Program-made: the position numbers and the translations under genes | Part shown: positions 14,912-25,422 of the stretch, piece after piece | Layout: the number at the start of each line of letters is the position of its first letter | Position numbering within the stretch: position 1 is the stretch's first letter | NCBI GenBank assembly: GCA_950295325.1 | Contig: OX485805.1 | Span: 47,206,758-47,270,757, forward strand | From: Polytrichum commune | Lineage: Eukaryota; Streptophyta; Polytrichopsida; Polytrichales; Polytrichaceae | Direction: 5' to 3' | DNA: 64,000 nt | The notes under the pieces: generated by a model | What the model saw: only the letters and a program-made list of their open reading frames with translations | Database searches by the model: none | Told to the model about the DNA's origin: nothing

Positions 14912-14922
14912 GCAAATAACAT

Positions 14923-15090
14923 AAACCCTAACCTCTAGACAGACTGCGCACTAGGAAACGGTAAACATTTCACCCGTCCTCGCAGCAAATACTCGAAACC
15001 TACAACGGAAGAATCCATGCCAAAGACTTCTCGATGATGTGATCTGCGATGCGAGCAGGGGCTCAAATAGGCTGACGGTGGAAACCCTAA
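14923..15090 (-). promoter_or_regulatory. Telo-box region, probable promoter of snoRNA cluster A
   Basis: AAACCCTAA occurs at 14923-14931 and 15082-15090, and a TGGGC element lies near 15114. Telo-box plus TGGGC (site II) elements are typical of plant snoRNA and ribosomal-protein promoters. Position at the upstream end of the minus-strand cluster fits. The matching segment of copy B (about 20070-20290) has diverged but keeps a telo-box at 20216. Confidence 0.5.
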
Positions 15091-15099
15091 ATGGAAGAG

Positions 15100-17912
15100 G
15101 AGTGTTGATGGATGGGCAATGAATGAATGAATTCAAGGATGTCAAGTTACCGTTAAGAATAGAGTAAGCCGTCCATCCCCTCTTCAGTGGTATTTGGTGT
15201 GGTTTTACTGAAAAGCTTTGCATGGCTTGAGGTTCTTTCATTTTCTCTCTTTGTAAATTTATTAATAAAGACCCTTGAAGAAAGACAAACCTATTAAGAG
15301 CTCATTCACTCATCGTGTTCAGAGCTTATTTTGATAGTTGGGTGAAATTTTTGAACTTCTAGCTCTTTTCATCTTAGAATTTTTGAAAGTTTGAGGATCT
15401 AAAATAGAGTATGCACATGAGACCCACTATCCTAGAACATGGATCGGCCCATGCAAGGTTAGCTTCGCGCACCCAGTCTAGTAGGACAAACTAGAAAGCC
15501 GGTCTTTAATAGTCTGACACCACTATTTGTGTATGGTAGTTTAAGCATCGAGAGAACTTGAGTAACATTGTGTTAATTTTCATAAACTCAAAGTTTGGGA
15601 TTAAACACGTGGGCTTTATTTTGAATTGAACTAGAATGGGAAGAGATGGAGCCATGTTGAGAGGATGGTGGTTATGGGGCCAAATATGTACCCAAATTGT
15701 TCATATGCAAAATCAATTGGGGTGCGGTAGATGTGGATGTGAGGTTGTTGGAATTGTGTGGGAAGCAAATTCCAAGGGAGGTTTATATGCTTGACAACAA
15801 CTCACATTCATGCTACAAGTGTTGGATTCTAGTGGTGGAAGCCAATGCCAATGAAGCACTATAACTATAAACAATAATTCCAAAAAAAAACCGCCACCCA
15901 TTTGGGGGAACTGCAAATTGTATGGGTAACATAACATCTACACAACTTACCCACCATACAAAGCATGTGCCTAAACCATTGACAACCCTCCCACCCAAAA
16001 TACATACCCAAAACATGAAAACATGCACCCAACGCCTACCGATTGGTCACCGAAATGGTGATGGTTGCCCTTGTTGGGTGCCATTGGTACTAGAATACAC
16101 ACTATCTAAAACAAAATTGGTATTAAGCCAATGGCACCCAACTTGCAATCAAAATGGCAATGGAATTTAAGGTGATAATCAAAGTAGCTATCAACTGAGT
16201 GGTAAAATCCACGACATGGTAGGATTCATTTGGACACGATTTTTGCTAGTGCACATAGCACAAGTGTCTTCCAACTTACAATGGTGAAACGTGCATGTGT
16301 TTTGTTGTCTTGACTTGTCTTTCATCTAGACACTATGAAGCCAACATATGCAATCACCATTCATTGGTGTTAATGTACAACATGGACAAGAGAAGGCATA
16401 CAATGTTTATTGAGTAAGGTTACATATTGACACATGCTACCCTAATGAGGAAGGGTTGTACGACAAGTTTGAAAGTATGATTTGTAAACCCAATTTGAAA
16501 TTTTCAACCATTTCTTCCATTGTGGACATATCAATCATAGATAATAAAAATAGTAGTATAGAGGATGACCAAAATAATAGTTATGACTCAAATTCCAACT
16601 AGAATTAATTAATAATAACTATGAGAATGTGTGAAGTTTAATCTTTTTCATGTCTACCATGCGTATTCTAAATAGTTGTAGTGGATGTTGGAGTTGGTTT
16701 ACCTTTTGTTACATATTGTGTAGAATCAAAGTTCATTACTCTACAAAACATTGCTATTACCACCTTAATTAGATTGAGGGTGTAGATTATCAATATGCAA
16801 GGGCATAATCCCCACTATGTAAGCACAAACAGAGAAAACTGTAACATGGATGTAACATGGATGTGGAAGAGTAAGTCCCCTTTGATTTTACTACAGTACA
16901 TGCATTGAGTTTACTATGTGGATTTTTTTGGGGTCGTTAGGCTACCTATGAAGGTTGTCCTTCACTTTTTGTATGCATGTGTTTCAATGATGAGACGATT
17001 ACCCATCTCATGTTTAAAGACTTCATTAATTCTTGATGTAGCCTCTATGTAGGTTGACTAGTGATGGCCTGCACCGGACATAAGGTTGGTGACTATAATA
17101 TTCCCGGGAAAAATATGAATTAGAAAACAATTCTGTGTGTTTTGAAATCACATCAATGATAATTTTATAATTTGTTTCAGTAGTCGAAGCGAATGACAAC
17201 AATTTGGCCACTGCACTACATTACTCTAGGAGATTAATCTTTTATAACAACACGCTGATGTACTTCTAGTCCCATTATCCCATATGTGTTATAACTTCAT
17301 AGACTTATATTATCAATTTCATTTCATCGAGAGGATCGATGTAGTCAATCAAGGAATCTACATGAATGCACTTGTGACAATTATAACTAAATAAAGACAA
17401 GGTTGGTTTTCACTCTGGTTTTGCATATGCAACACAAGTTTTGTTGCGTAAATATAGTAATTGTAGAACATGATAAACGAACCAAATAACGCCCACATAT
17501 TTCAAACTAAGTCGCTAAGCTTTAGAGCTAAGCATTCGTGAGGTCAATTCTTGGCTAGTGAGTCCCTGGCTATGGCTGGATGGATTTTGGTAAGCTTTCG
17601 ATATTGCTATTTGTAGTTTTATGAGATTGGTAAATTGTACAATTTATGTGAGGGCCGTATCTTTGAATCGGAGGGAGTGAAGGCTGCCGGAGTTGTGAAG
17701 ATTTCCGGGCGCGAGAGTTTTAGAGAGTTACTTACTCCTGATTAGGTCTCCCTCGCACAATTTCATTTTTGAAGTCAGATCGCGTTATGGGCGCCAGAGA
17801 GTAATTTCATTACTCTTAGTTACGTTAGTAGGACTTCTAGTTGATCGAAACAATTGTAGTGAGGTTAGAAAACAGGGCTGGTGCCACCGGTTTCACAGAC
17901 AGTTACACTGGG
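15100..17912. other. No gene recognised (2.8 kb between snoRNA clusters)
   Basis: A/T-rich sequence without a convincing coding exon, RNA or repeat boundary. Open frames near 15713-16170 and 17026-17211 have low-complexity or chance composition. It may be decayed transposon DNA. Confidence 0.5.
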
Positions 17913-17992
17913 CTTCTGTCAGCAAAAAATTAGAGTATTTTTGCGGCATCATACATCGAAATGTCAAGCACATTTTACTCATCATCCAGAAG
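17913..17992 (-). ncRNA. Box C/D snoRNA, U36-like (copy B)
   Basis: Same 80-nt design as 12766-12845: CTTCTG/CAGAAG stem, ATGATGA and CTGA boxes, and the unchanged 18S guide ACTCTAATTTTTT. Differences from copy A fall outside boxes and guide. Confidence 0.85.
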
Positions 17993-18135
17993 CGTAGTTC
18001 CTTGTTCACTAGGACGCGACACAGTAAATCCAGTTTAGACCTCACAAATCCGGTGTCATGAAAACATCATTACCTCCTTCGGAAGTTAAGATGGAGCTCA
18101 TAAATTTTCTCCTCCTTGGTCCGTCAATATCCAAT

Positions 18136-18233
18136 GCGCTCAGTGGATATTTTCAGTGAAGTCGTTTCTTGATATTTGCCCACATTGCACAAGGCACGTC
18201 GCAACAAACCTCACGGCATTATCATCATAGCGC
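18136..18233 (-). ncRNA. Box C/D snoRNA (copy B)
   Basis: Counterpart of 12987-13071 with GCGC/GCGC stem, box C ATGATGA and box D CTGA. An extra CTGA lies inside directly after ACGACTTCA, so this copy is longer and may use a different D box. Confidence 0.7.
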
Positions 18234-18414
18234 TACCGTACCGGACACAGAACTGGAGAAAACCAAGAAACTACCAACGATGCCGTTGTGGTCGATGGTT
18301 GACACAGACCAAGATGAATCCGCCGGGTCTACTCTTAAACAGTGACACTCTCAGCGCTCGTGCACAGAGTCTATCCATTTGTGAAGACTAACTGACAAGA
18401 ACGGCATGTTTGAA

Positions 18415-18557
18415 GTTTGTACGAAACGCGGTAAGCGATATGCCCATAGACAGAACACACATCCTTAATGCTCCGATACTTTCTTCTGGCTACAGCCAAT
18501 AAGGCAGAGGTGGCGCACTCATAAACCAGCACGCACCTTGAGTACAATTGTAGCGGC
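18415..18557 (-). ncRNA. H/ACA snoRNA (copy B)
   Basis: Counterpart of 13261-13405. H box AGAAGA, a true ACA box (ACAAAC) and paired CGG/CCG and AGC/GCT stem elements are kept although the sequence differs from copy A. The 5' end is approximate. Confidence 0.6.
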
Positions 18558-18996
18558 ACTTAAAACTCAAAAACGTTTAGGAGTTCCTGCTTCAGCCGGC
18601 CACTTCCGATGTTTGATTGCCCTCTTAAAATGAACAATATATCTGCTCATTTTGACGCTTGCAATATGGGAATAGCATAAGGCAAGTAACACGAAACAGA
18701 ATCTTTCTAGCACAAGCTTAGGGCCGTTTCATCCTTCTTTATCAGAACTACCCGGGGTAAGCATTGTGCATCACTGGCAAAACAAAAGGAAAAAAATCTC
18801 GTGTGAAGGACTGGAGCTACCTCAGGCCTCATCGATCTTTAGTGGTATGTGTCTAATCAGCTGGCATAAAGCCATCAAAAGTAGCAAATATCATTTTAAA
18901 TTATCGGCCAAAGACATTTCAAAATTATCAAGGCTAATATCTATGTTCAAGCGGCAGCTTCGAACTCTTGAAACACAGCTCTGAAGGCTATCATCA
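18555..18996 (-). pseudogene. U14: Two degenerate U14 remnants
   Basis: Around 18555-18612 the minus strand keeps AAACATCGGAAGTGGCCG, a mutated domain A, but no clear boxes. Around 18905-18996 a second remnant keeps box C GTGATGA and a U14-like frame, but domain A is changed (GAGTTCGAAGCTG) so 18S pairing is lost. The first takes the place of the intact U14 13421-13540 of copy A. Confidence 0.55.
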
Positions 18997-19043
18997 CTGA
19001 GTCCACAGATTCTTATTTTAAGACAGGTTGTTTGTTGAGAAAA

Positions 19044-19110
19044 GGATCAGATGTACTGGCTTCGCTCCAAAGAGCTCAAATGTAATTCTTGGAATCAGTG
19101 TCGATCATCC
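19044..19110 (-). ncRNA. Candidate snoRNA (copy B, first)
   Basis: Counterpart of 14631-14697, slightly diverged. It follows the degenerate U14. Confidence 0.35.
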
Positions 19111-19324
19111 GGGGAAAATATCCTCATATCCAATATCTTCACAGAAAACAGTGGACGAGCAAGCGAGAGCCCCATCACAAAAGGTATTCACATACCAAAG
19201 GAAGATTAGTAAGATGCTTTATGGATCTGCTATCAGAGATACAATACCACTCTTCTAACCTAAAAACTAATCACATAAAGAATCACAAGGATCTGAATGC
19301 AAAATATACGGAGTACAACAAATT

Positions 19325-19404
19325 AAAACCTCAGGGTGTGTAACATGGAACATCCCCAGCCCGAAGACTTCATAGAAATCCGCTTTTCTGTCATCATTGG
19401 TTCC
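19325..19404 (-). ncRNA. Box C/D snoRNA (copy B), unassigned
   Basis: Identical to 14217-14296 as far as I can read: ATGATGA, CTGA and a GGAACC/GGTTTT closing stem. Confidence 0.75.
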
Positions 19405-19553
19405 ATCTCTCACACAAACAAACAATCTCAAAACCTAACTTGTGCAAAGCTCATGTCAAGAAATTCAACCATATTGTATTTCTCTACCTCATAGGTTTCC
19501 CTCAGAAGCGCGGATACTTTTCTAATCATTGCTAAGCACATCATTCCACCAAA

Positions 19554-19679
19554 AAAGTCCCACATATCCAAGGAAGGTTTGGAAACTGCATTAGCTCTCA
19601 AGCCCGCCAGGGCGAAAGCTTTAGGCGGCCACTGCGAATGTTACAGAAACATGCCTACAACCTTATCATCCCTGACTTT
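19554..19679 (-). ncRNA. U14: U14-like snoRNA with damaged box D (copy B)
   Basis: Same as 14447-14571, including the AAAGTC/GACTTT stem, intact domain A and missing CTGA. Confidence 0.7.
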
Positions 19680-19739
19680 CGGACAAACACTTTCTCATAT
19701 ACATAGATATGTAAAGACACTTTGTTCCTGTGGAGAAAA

Positions 19740-19806
19740 GGATCAGATGTACTGGCTTGGCCCAAAGAGCTCAAATGTAAAGTCTTGGAATCAGTGTCGA
19801 TCATCC
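19740..19806 (-). ncRNA. Candidate snoRNA (copy B, second)
   Basis: Counterpart of 14631-14697 inside the near-identical block. Confidence 0.35.
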
Positions 19807-19898
19807 GGGGAAAGTGTCCTCATCTCCAATATCTCCACAGAAACAAACAAGAATAATGCAACGGCCAAAAAACATGTAATACCACTATCAGTGCAAGA

Positions 19899-20020
19899 AG
19901 TCTCAGATATCCAAGGAAGGTTTGGAAGCTGCATTAGCTCTCAAGCCCGGCAGGGCGAAAGCTTTAGGCGGCCACTGCGAATGTTTGAGAAACAAGCCTA
20001 TACAGATATCATCACCGACT
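19899..20020 (-). ncRNA. U14: U14 snoRNA (copy B)
   Basis: AGTC/GACT stem, box C GTGATGA, box D CTGA and domain A AACATTCGCAGTG all present. It is the first RNA of cluster B in the direction of transcription, with the telo-box at 20216 just upstream. Confidence 0.87.
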
Positions 20021-20215
20021 GCATATAACTCAAATCCAAACGCTCATATATTCCTAGCAAACTACCATCTAGAATAAAATACCCATTTCACCCGTGGACG
20101 CTGAGCTTACAAGACACCTACAATGTTACAGACCATGTCCAAGACTCCTGCAGGGCACAGCAATGAAGATGATCTGCTTGGAAAGCGAGCAGGGGTTCAA
20201 ATAGGCTCACAGTAG

Positions 20216-20224
20216 AAACCCTAG
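20216..20224 (-). promoter_or_regulatory. Telo-box upstream of snoRNA cluster B
   Basis: AAACCCTAG on the + strand lies in a segment alignable with 15050-15180 of copy A. It lies about 200 bp upstream of the first U14 of the cluster. Confidence 0.45.
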
Positions 20225-20290
20225 ATGGAGGAGGAGCCCCCAATAGATGTGCAATGAACCATTCAAGGAGATGAAGTTACCGTTGGAAAG

Positions 20291-20939
20291 CATTAAGCCA
20301 TCCACCTGACACATCCACGTCTCTGTAATTTAGTTCTGTGTTACTGGGAAGGTTTCCAGTTTCAATAGTGGTTTGAAGCTCTTGATGCGGGAATGTCGCT
20401 GTTGAATTTTGAGAAATCAATTATTCAATATCATTCTAATCAGCATTATTCCAAGAGTACTAGGTGTGCATTTAATCGTCGACATGCTATCCAGTCTAAT
20501 AATTTGGCTCTAATGAACAGAATTCATGTTAGTATGACGTTCATCCAATAATTAGTGTTAAACCAAATTGTTAGTCAGATATTCATCCAGGAACTTTCTA
20601 GAGGAAACATGATAGCACTAGAATACATACGACACAAGCATCTCTCCGAGTGTCTTGTGCATGTAGTCTACCTGGTGTAGGAAGATTGCAAGAGCCACCT
20701 TCTGTAAGGTATGGCGATACATTGCATAGTGACCTGAGTGTCAGGCGTAGGAATATAGAATTAGTATATTCTGTAAGAGACTCGTTGAGATTGTATCACT
20801 TAAGCATTTCAGTAAAATTCCAATTTCCAAAGCAAAGCTATCTATAATTCACAGATACTTGTGAGACCACCGCTGTTCTGCATTAGGCTCCACTCTAGCT
20901 TACACTTGATCCTGTAGCTAGATCCAGCCCTCTTCCCAT
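20291..20939. other. No gene recognised
   Basis: No coding exon, snoRNA boxes or element ends were found here. Confidence 0.5.
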
Positions 20940-21210
20940 TGTTGGAAACAATACGTTGAGCATTTGTTGAAGATTAGTTACTTAGTTAGTCAGTACTGAT
21001 TCTCAATTAGTGACAGAAGCTTCTTTAGCTCAGAATAAAAGGGACGACACCTCACTGATCTGTGTGTGTGTGTTAGTAGTGTAAGTGTACCGAAAGTGTG
21101 TGTCTACACTGTAGCTGCCTGTATCCTGCTTTCTTGCTGTATCAAGAAACTCAATAAAGAACTCATTGATTCATGAATACTGTGTCAAGTATTGCTGATT
21201 GTTTGCAATA
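20940..21210. mobile_element. Solo LTR, 271 bp
   Basis: It begins TGTTGGAAACAATA and ends TTTGCAATA, with a perfect 5-bp duplication CCCAT on both sides (20935-20939, 21211-21215). Inside are AATAAA-like signals (near 21034 and 21156) and a GT microsatellite. The 3' end is TA instead of CA, one base from the ideal inverted TGTTG/CAACA pair. No internal coding region remains, as expected after LTR-LTR recombination. Confidence 0.8.
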
Positions 21211-21215
21211 CCCAT

Positions 21216-22015
21216 GAGTACTTTGGATTCCGGGTAACAGATTGCAACGACTGCAGCAAGTTCAGACTCTGCTATCTGTTCCTGTCACAATTCATACAGT
21301 TAGACCTTGTTTTGGATGTCAAGCATCTAGCTGTCCTCCCCCGCAGCACAAGTGTCGTCGAAGATACCGTGGTGAGCCGTGCAACAGTTATGTCTTGTTA
21401 CCTTCCCCTCTCTAACATCCAGACGCCATGTAGGCCGCTCTAGGTAATCAGGGATTTGTCTGCCTCGACATTCTCAACGGTGAACGTGTTAACACAAAGT
21501 CAATGAACGGGGAGAACCGACCTTTAGTTACAGATGAACCGGTTGAGTTCGAGAAATAACCGGTTCAAGTTCGAGACTTCAGAAAAATTCCCGTGCATTT
21601 GAGAGGAATTCAGAGAATATACCTAGTCAAGTATCAGTTGCCAGGGACATATTTGTGATGGCCTTCATATTCTCAATGCTGTGCCTCTAGCGCTAGGTCA
21701 CATGGTATATTGGGCGTCTTTTCCAAGACTGTAGTTTTGTATTGCTGTCGTTGTCAATTTAATTTTCAACTCTCTCGCGCTAATGTCGTAGTGACGATTC
21801 AGAATCTCAAGGCTCCTTACCAAGGGGGATCGCCACAAGGCGCCTGTGAATTTCAAATTCAATGAGTTTCGTGAATTATCAGGTATTATGCCCGATTGTC
21901 ATTAAGTTTGTATCAGAAATGTTAAATATAAGTTTGAGACTGTTTGGTTAATTCAAGATTTGTACTTGTCTTGAAATACAGGCCTTCTGCAAATATTTTC
22001 AACTGTGAGATTGCG
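21216..22015. other. No gene recognised
   Basis: Sequence between the solo LTR and snoRNA copy C. No feature is supported. Confidence 0.5.
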
Positions 22016-22094
22016 CTTCTGTCAGCAAAAAACCACAGTATGTTTGCGACATCATACACCGAAGTGTCAAGCAGAGTCGGTCAGCATCCAGAAA
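22016..22094 (-). ncRNA. Box C/D snoRNA, U36-like (copy C)
   Basis: Box C is ATGCTGA (one mismatch), box D CTGA, stem TTTCTG/CAGAAG with one weak pair. The guide region has changed (TACTGTGGTTTTTT), so pairing to 18S AAAAAATTAGAGT is weakened. Probably decaying. Confidence 0.65.
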
Positions 22095-22171
22095 CGAATT
22101 TCTTTGGAGGTTAAGATAACTCCTCCTTGGTCTCCTTTTCTCCTCCTTGGTCCGTCAATGTCACGATCAAT

Positions 22172-22260
22172 GCGCTCAGTGGAAAAAGTCGTTTTGTGAT
22201 ATTTGCAGAATGCACAAGGCACATCGCAACAAGAACCTCACGGCATTATCATCTTATCGC
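22172..22260 (-). ncRNA. Box C/D snoRNA (copy C)
   Basis: Counterpart of 12987-13071. Box C is AAGATGA and the closing stem is imperfect (GCGA/GCGC); box D CTGA is kept. Confidence 0.55.
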
Positions 22261-22492
22261 TGCCAAACCAGACACAAAACTAGAGAAAACCAAGAAACTA
22301 CCGAAGATGTTGTTGTGGTCCATGCTCGACACAGACCAAGATTAAGGGACAAAAGCACCCGGGTCTATCTGGAACAGATTGTGAACATTTTGGTCCATCC
22401 GTTTGTGAAGACTAAATAGAACGGGTAGACAATCCATCCTCTACTCTTGTATCTTCACATATCACAATTAAAACTGAAAAGACATATCTATT

Positions 22493-22547
22493 GATTATAC
22501 GAAACGCGGTAAGCGATATGCTCAAAGGCAGAACACATCCTTAATGC
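22493..22547 (-). pseudogene. H/ACA snoRNA cut by retrotransposon (copy C)
   Basis: Only the 3' hairpin and ATA box (ATAATC) remain. The rest is replaced at 22548 by the outer end of copia 3. Confidence 0.6.
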
Positions 22548-23494
22548 TTGTTGTTAACAATGTTATTTCAGAACACTCAACAATGAAACTCATTTACCCA
22601 CTTACACAGTCACACACACTATTCACAGGTTCACATTTGCATTGCTCAAACCTAATTCATCAAAACTTCTTTATTGAGATTCTTTGCTCACATACACTCA
22701 CAGGTTTCTTGCACACAAACACTCGCAGACATCTTGCATACAACTGCCACCCACGAGCGAAGTTACTTTGTCTTATTCATCTATTGAAGTGGAAGAGGAA
22801 ACTTCTATCACTAATCAATCTAACTACTCTTGACTAATCAAATGACTAATCTTGAACAACGTAATCAATGTGAAACGTATATACTCCAATACTCCCACTC
22901 GTTGAGCATTGAAAGACGTATCCAATCTCCCACTCAATGTTCAACTAAACACATGCCATGTCACAACCCTTGCTAGTTTTCCTTAACTTAGCTTGACCGC
23001 CTTTCCAACCTAGCAAGGGCCACGAGCGCTAACCTGCACATCCCACACACATGCATGGTTAGCTCCCAAAACCGCGGACCTTCAAGCTCATGGCTTGGTC
23101 ACCAAACCCTCCTACACATGCATTCGGGACTCTCCCCTTAGTAGGTAGCCAATGGCTAAGGTGGACTTCCATCCATGGAAGTCCACTCTTGAGTTGATCA
23201 TTGTGTTGCCAAAACAACACTATAACTACCCAGAGCACATTGCCAAGTATGCTCCGGGGGGGTTGGTTGGCTAAGCCGCCTCACCCATATAAGCCTCTAG
23301 GACTTTGGGCGGGGCCCCTACCCCACCGTCAAGTATCCTTTTGTCTCTCTACAAGGGTTGGGGCCAAGTGGACATTTTCCTTTCGCCCCTGGGGCTAGAA
23401 CCCCCCAGCAGCTTCAGACCACCATAACTTCTACATATGATGTCTAATACTATCAAGCGACCACTCTATCGTCATCTACTCTTTGTGTAGATGC

Positions 23495-24179
23495 CAGAGC
23501 CCAACATTTTCCTTTTAAATTGTATTCATACCCAGACCATGCCCATCAGCAGCGACCTATGCCCACCCATGCCCACCCATAGCATGACATGTGCGCACCC
23601 ATGCCCACACATATCATGACATGTGCCCACCCATGCCCGCCCATGTCCACCCATGCTATTCAAATTGCGCCCATGTATTCAAAAATTGTGTAATGTGTAT
23701 TACCCGCCTACACCAAGTCTTGGTTGGATCGGACAAATAAAAGGCCGTTCACTATTGTTGGTTTCAGCCCGGAGCGCTTCTTGGTTAGCGTATTCCCTGC
23801 ATCCGAGAAGTTTGACTCCGATTTGGAGTTGGATGCAAGGATGCACAAAATTGAACACGCCACGCGCGACATGATGGGGAATGTGGGGGCTCCTTTCAGC
23901 TTCCACCACAAGAGAATACTGAATTTAGCAGTGGTATCCTGATTCATTGGCAATGCTAAGCTCACCACTGCAATGATCTCATGATCACCCATGCCCACCT
24001 ATTATAATATGGAACCCATGCCCACCCATGAACAATATAATCGCAACCATGCCCACCCATGAACAATAATATTGCAGCCATGCCCAGCCATGCCCAGCCA
24101 TGAACAATAATATCGCACCCATGCCCACCCAAAACCCATGGGCATGGGCATGGGTATGGGCACCCAATGTAGGGCTCTA
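23495..24179. mobile_element. hAT element, 685 bp, with transposase remnant
   Basis: Ends are CAGAGCCCAACATT (23495-23508) and AATGTAGGGCTCTA (24166-24179). The flanking 8-bp duplication is GTAGATGC / GTAGATGT (7 of 8). Both subterminal parts are the reverse complement of the 416-bp element at 8424-8839. The centre (about 23702-23985), absent from the short copy, encodes part of a hAT transposase on the minus strand. It is inserted in the outer part of copia 3. Confidence 0.9.
23708..23998 (-). pseudogene. hAT transposase C-terminal dimerisation domain fragment
   Basis: The minus-strand frame contains WWKLKGAPTFPIMSRVACSI, then LASNSKSESNFSDAG and KRSGLKP with a LLFVRSN end. This is the usual order of the hAT dimerisation domain (WW..YP.L...A..IL..P.SS..SER.FS.AG.....R..L....V..L...N). 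The catalytic RNase H-like core is missing, so it is a deletion remnant. It shows that both CCATGCCCACC-rich elements belong to hAT. Confidence 0.8.
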
Positions 24180-24599
24180 GTAGATGTCGATGGACCCCTC
24201 ACTTGCCCCATTTGGGCAAGTATTGAGGACATTATGGCTCTTCAAACCTTGGCCGTCCCGAGCGCCACTCCCAGGTCACTGCTGTCCCAGGCTGCTGTCC
24301 AAGGATAACGCCCCACTCAAATTGCCATATCTCCTAGCTCGCTCCTCCGATTGAGGTGTTCCTTAGCATTCTAGAATTATGCCGCCATAAGCTACTCATA
24401 ACTCATGGCCTTACCCTCATGACTCTTAGTCTCCGTGGGTGAGAGGCGTTCTCAACCCCTGGGGCCCTCACCCACACTAAGAGTACTTGGGCCCTCTCAG
24501 CAATGGCGCCACAAGTCCCGGGTGTTACTCCGGGGTCCCCCTTGTGCCCATGGTGTTGCGGGCACTCCTCATGGAGAAAAGTGCGCGACATGTGAAGAT

Positions 24600-24960
24600 G
24601 ATGGCGCAGGTCTTGGGAAGTGCCTTAGTGAAGATATCAGCCAATTGATCATGAGTGGAGACAAAAGAAGGGAGGATGACATATGCTAAAAAGGCTTCGT
24701 GGATGACGTGATACTAAACATCGATGTGCTTAGTCCGTCGATGGAATTCATGATTCTTAATAAGATGCAAGGCACTCTGATTGTCAGTGAATAAAATTGT
24801 AAAAGAAGGAAGGGTTTTCCCAAAACTGGAGAGCAAGCGTCTGTGCCAAATAATCTCTTTAGTAGTGGAGGATGCTGCAAGATATTATGCTTCAGTGGTG
24901 TTGCTAGCACAACTAGCTTGTTTTCAGGAAGCCCAAAGAACAAGACCATGATTCACAAAA
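24600..24960 (-). pseudogene. Copia 3 RNase H, C-terminal part, frameshifted
   Basis: Across two frames the minus strand reads VNHGLVLWAS, TTEA, EIIWHRRLLSSFGKTLPSF, TDNQSALHLIKNHEFHRRTK and HDQLADIFTKALPKT. It starts precisely where copia 1 ends (24965) and continues the RNase H broken off at 60804. Confidence 0.75.
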
Positions 24961-24965
24961 ATGAT

Positions 24966-25422
24966 TGTTAAAGGAGAGAGAATGCCAGGTTTAAGTTGCG
25001 ACAAAGTTTAGGTGCAAATCTTTCCCTTAATCTGCCGGGTTAGGCTTAAGGGTGTGTATTTATACATTAACTGAATACACAATAGGTTCGTAAACAACAT
25101 TTTTAATTCATTAAAGGCTAGGTGTCGATACATGGTGGCACCTCAGACTGGCACCTCAGTCAGTTCTTTGTGTATTGGTTGATACCCGGGCTACTACCCA
25201 CGTAGGCCGGTGTATCCAGGCTAACTGTTATAGCTGCAGGCTAATGTCTATACCCTAGATCCTAGGTTGTTTACATCTTAGCCTTGTATGGGTGTCCATA
25301 CTCTACAATAATTACTAGTCAGCTTCCATGCTTAGTAATTATCACTACTTAACTTCCATACTTAGTAAGTAGTAAGTGAGGTTAACTAAGGTTACTAATA
25401 CAATTTACTAATTGTCTTCACA
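24966..25422 (-). repeat. 3' LTR of copia 1 (457 bp)
   Basis: On the minus strand it runs from TGTGAAGACAATTAG (25422) to TCCTTTAACA (24966), TG to CA, and follows the copia 1 RNase H end and a purine-rich tract. The first 165 bp match the 5' LTR at 60638-60803. The flanking base quintet ATGAT (24961-24965) matches AGGAT (60804-60808) except one base, the expected target duplication. Confidence 0.8.

Larger units (their letters stand above)
12766..15100 (-). other. Polycistronic snoRNA gene cluster, copy A
   Basis: Minus-strand cluster of box C/D and H/ACA RNAs. In + coordinates: U36-like 12766-12845, C/D 12987-13071, H/ACA 13261-13405, U14 13421-13540, C/D 14217-14296, U14-like 14447-14571, candidate 14631-14697 and U14 14790-14911. 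Telo-box motifs lie at the upstream end (14923-14931, 15082-15090). Mixed clusters transcribed as one precursor are the usual plant arrangement. Order and sequence repeat in copy B. A degenerate piece of the 12987-13071 RNA also lies near 12602-12650. Between listed RNAs I see no open reading frame that looks real. Confidence 0.82.
17913..20290 (-). other. Polycistronic snoRNA gene cluster, copy B
   Basis: Second copy of the cluster in the same order and strand. In + coordinates: U36-like 17913-17992, C/D 18136-18233, H/ACA 18415-18557, degenerate U14 18555-18612 and about 18905-18996, candidate 19044-19110, C/D 19325-19404, U14-like 19554-19679, candidate 19740-19806 and U14 19899-20020. A telo-box at 20216-20224 lies upstream. 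The block 19325-20028 is almost identical to 14217-14917, whereas the rest of the cluster is clearly diverged from copy A. Confidence 0.8.
22016..22547 (-). other. snoRNA gene cluster, copy C, truncated by a retrotransposon
   Basis: Third copy in the same orientation with U36-like 22016-22094, C/D 22172-22260 and the 3' part of the H/ACA RNA 22493-22547. Similarity to copies A and B stops abruptly at 22547/22548 (after CCTTAATGCT), where TGTTGTTAACAATG begins. Confidence 0.8.
22548..24965 (-). mobile_element. Copia 3, 3' part: outer LTR region and end of RNase H
   Basis: The outer boundary at 22548 is set by loss of homology to snoRNA copies A/B and by TGTTGTTAACAATG, a plausible LTR end on the minus strand. 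Copia RNase H coding lies at about 24600-24960. Between them is non-coding, LTR-like sequence interrupted by a hAT element. The inner LTR boundary is not clear. The 5' part of this element lies at 60804-63989 and continues past the right edge. Confidence 0.65.

Noticed and set aside
13256-14919. Open frames with GRFGSCISSQARQGESFRR repeated in several places, looking like a gene family
   Set aside because: The repeated peptide is the antisense translation of U14 snoRNA copies.
15713-16170. Open frames of 70-80 codons on both strands
   Set aside because: No motif, biased composition and no splice or regulatory context; chance frames.
24400-24600. Exact inner border of the copia 3 3' LTR (for example at 24564)
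   Set aside because: No 5' LTR is in the window to compare, and the candidate start TGCCCG does not mirror the TTGTTAACAACA end.
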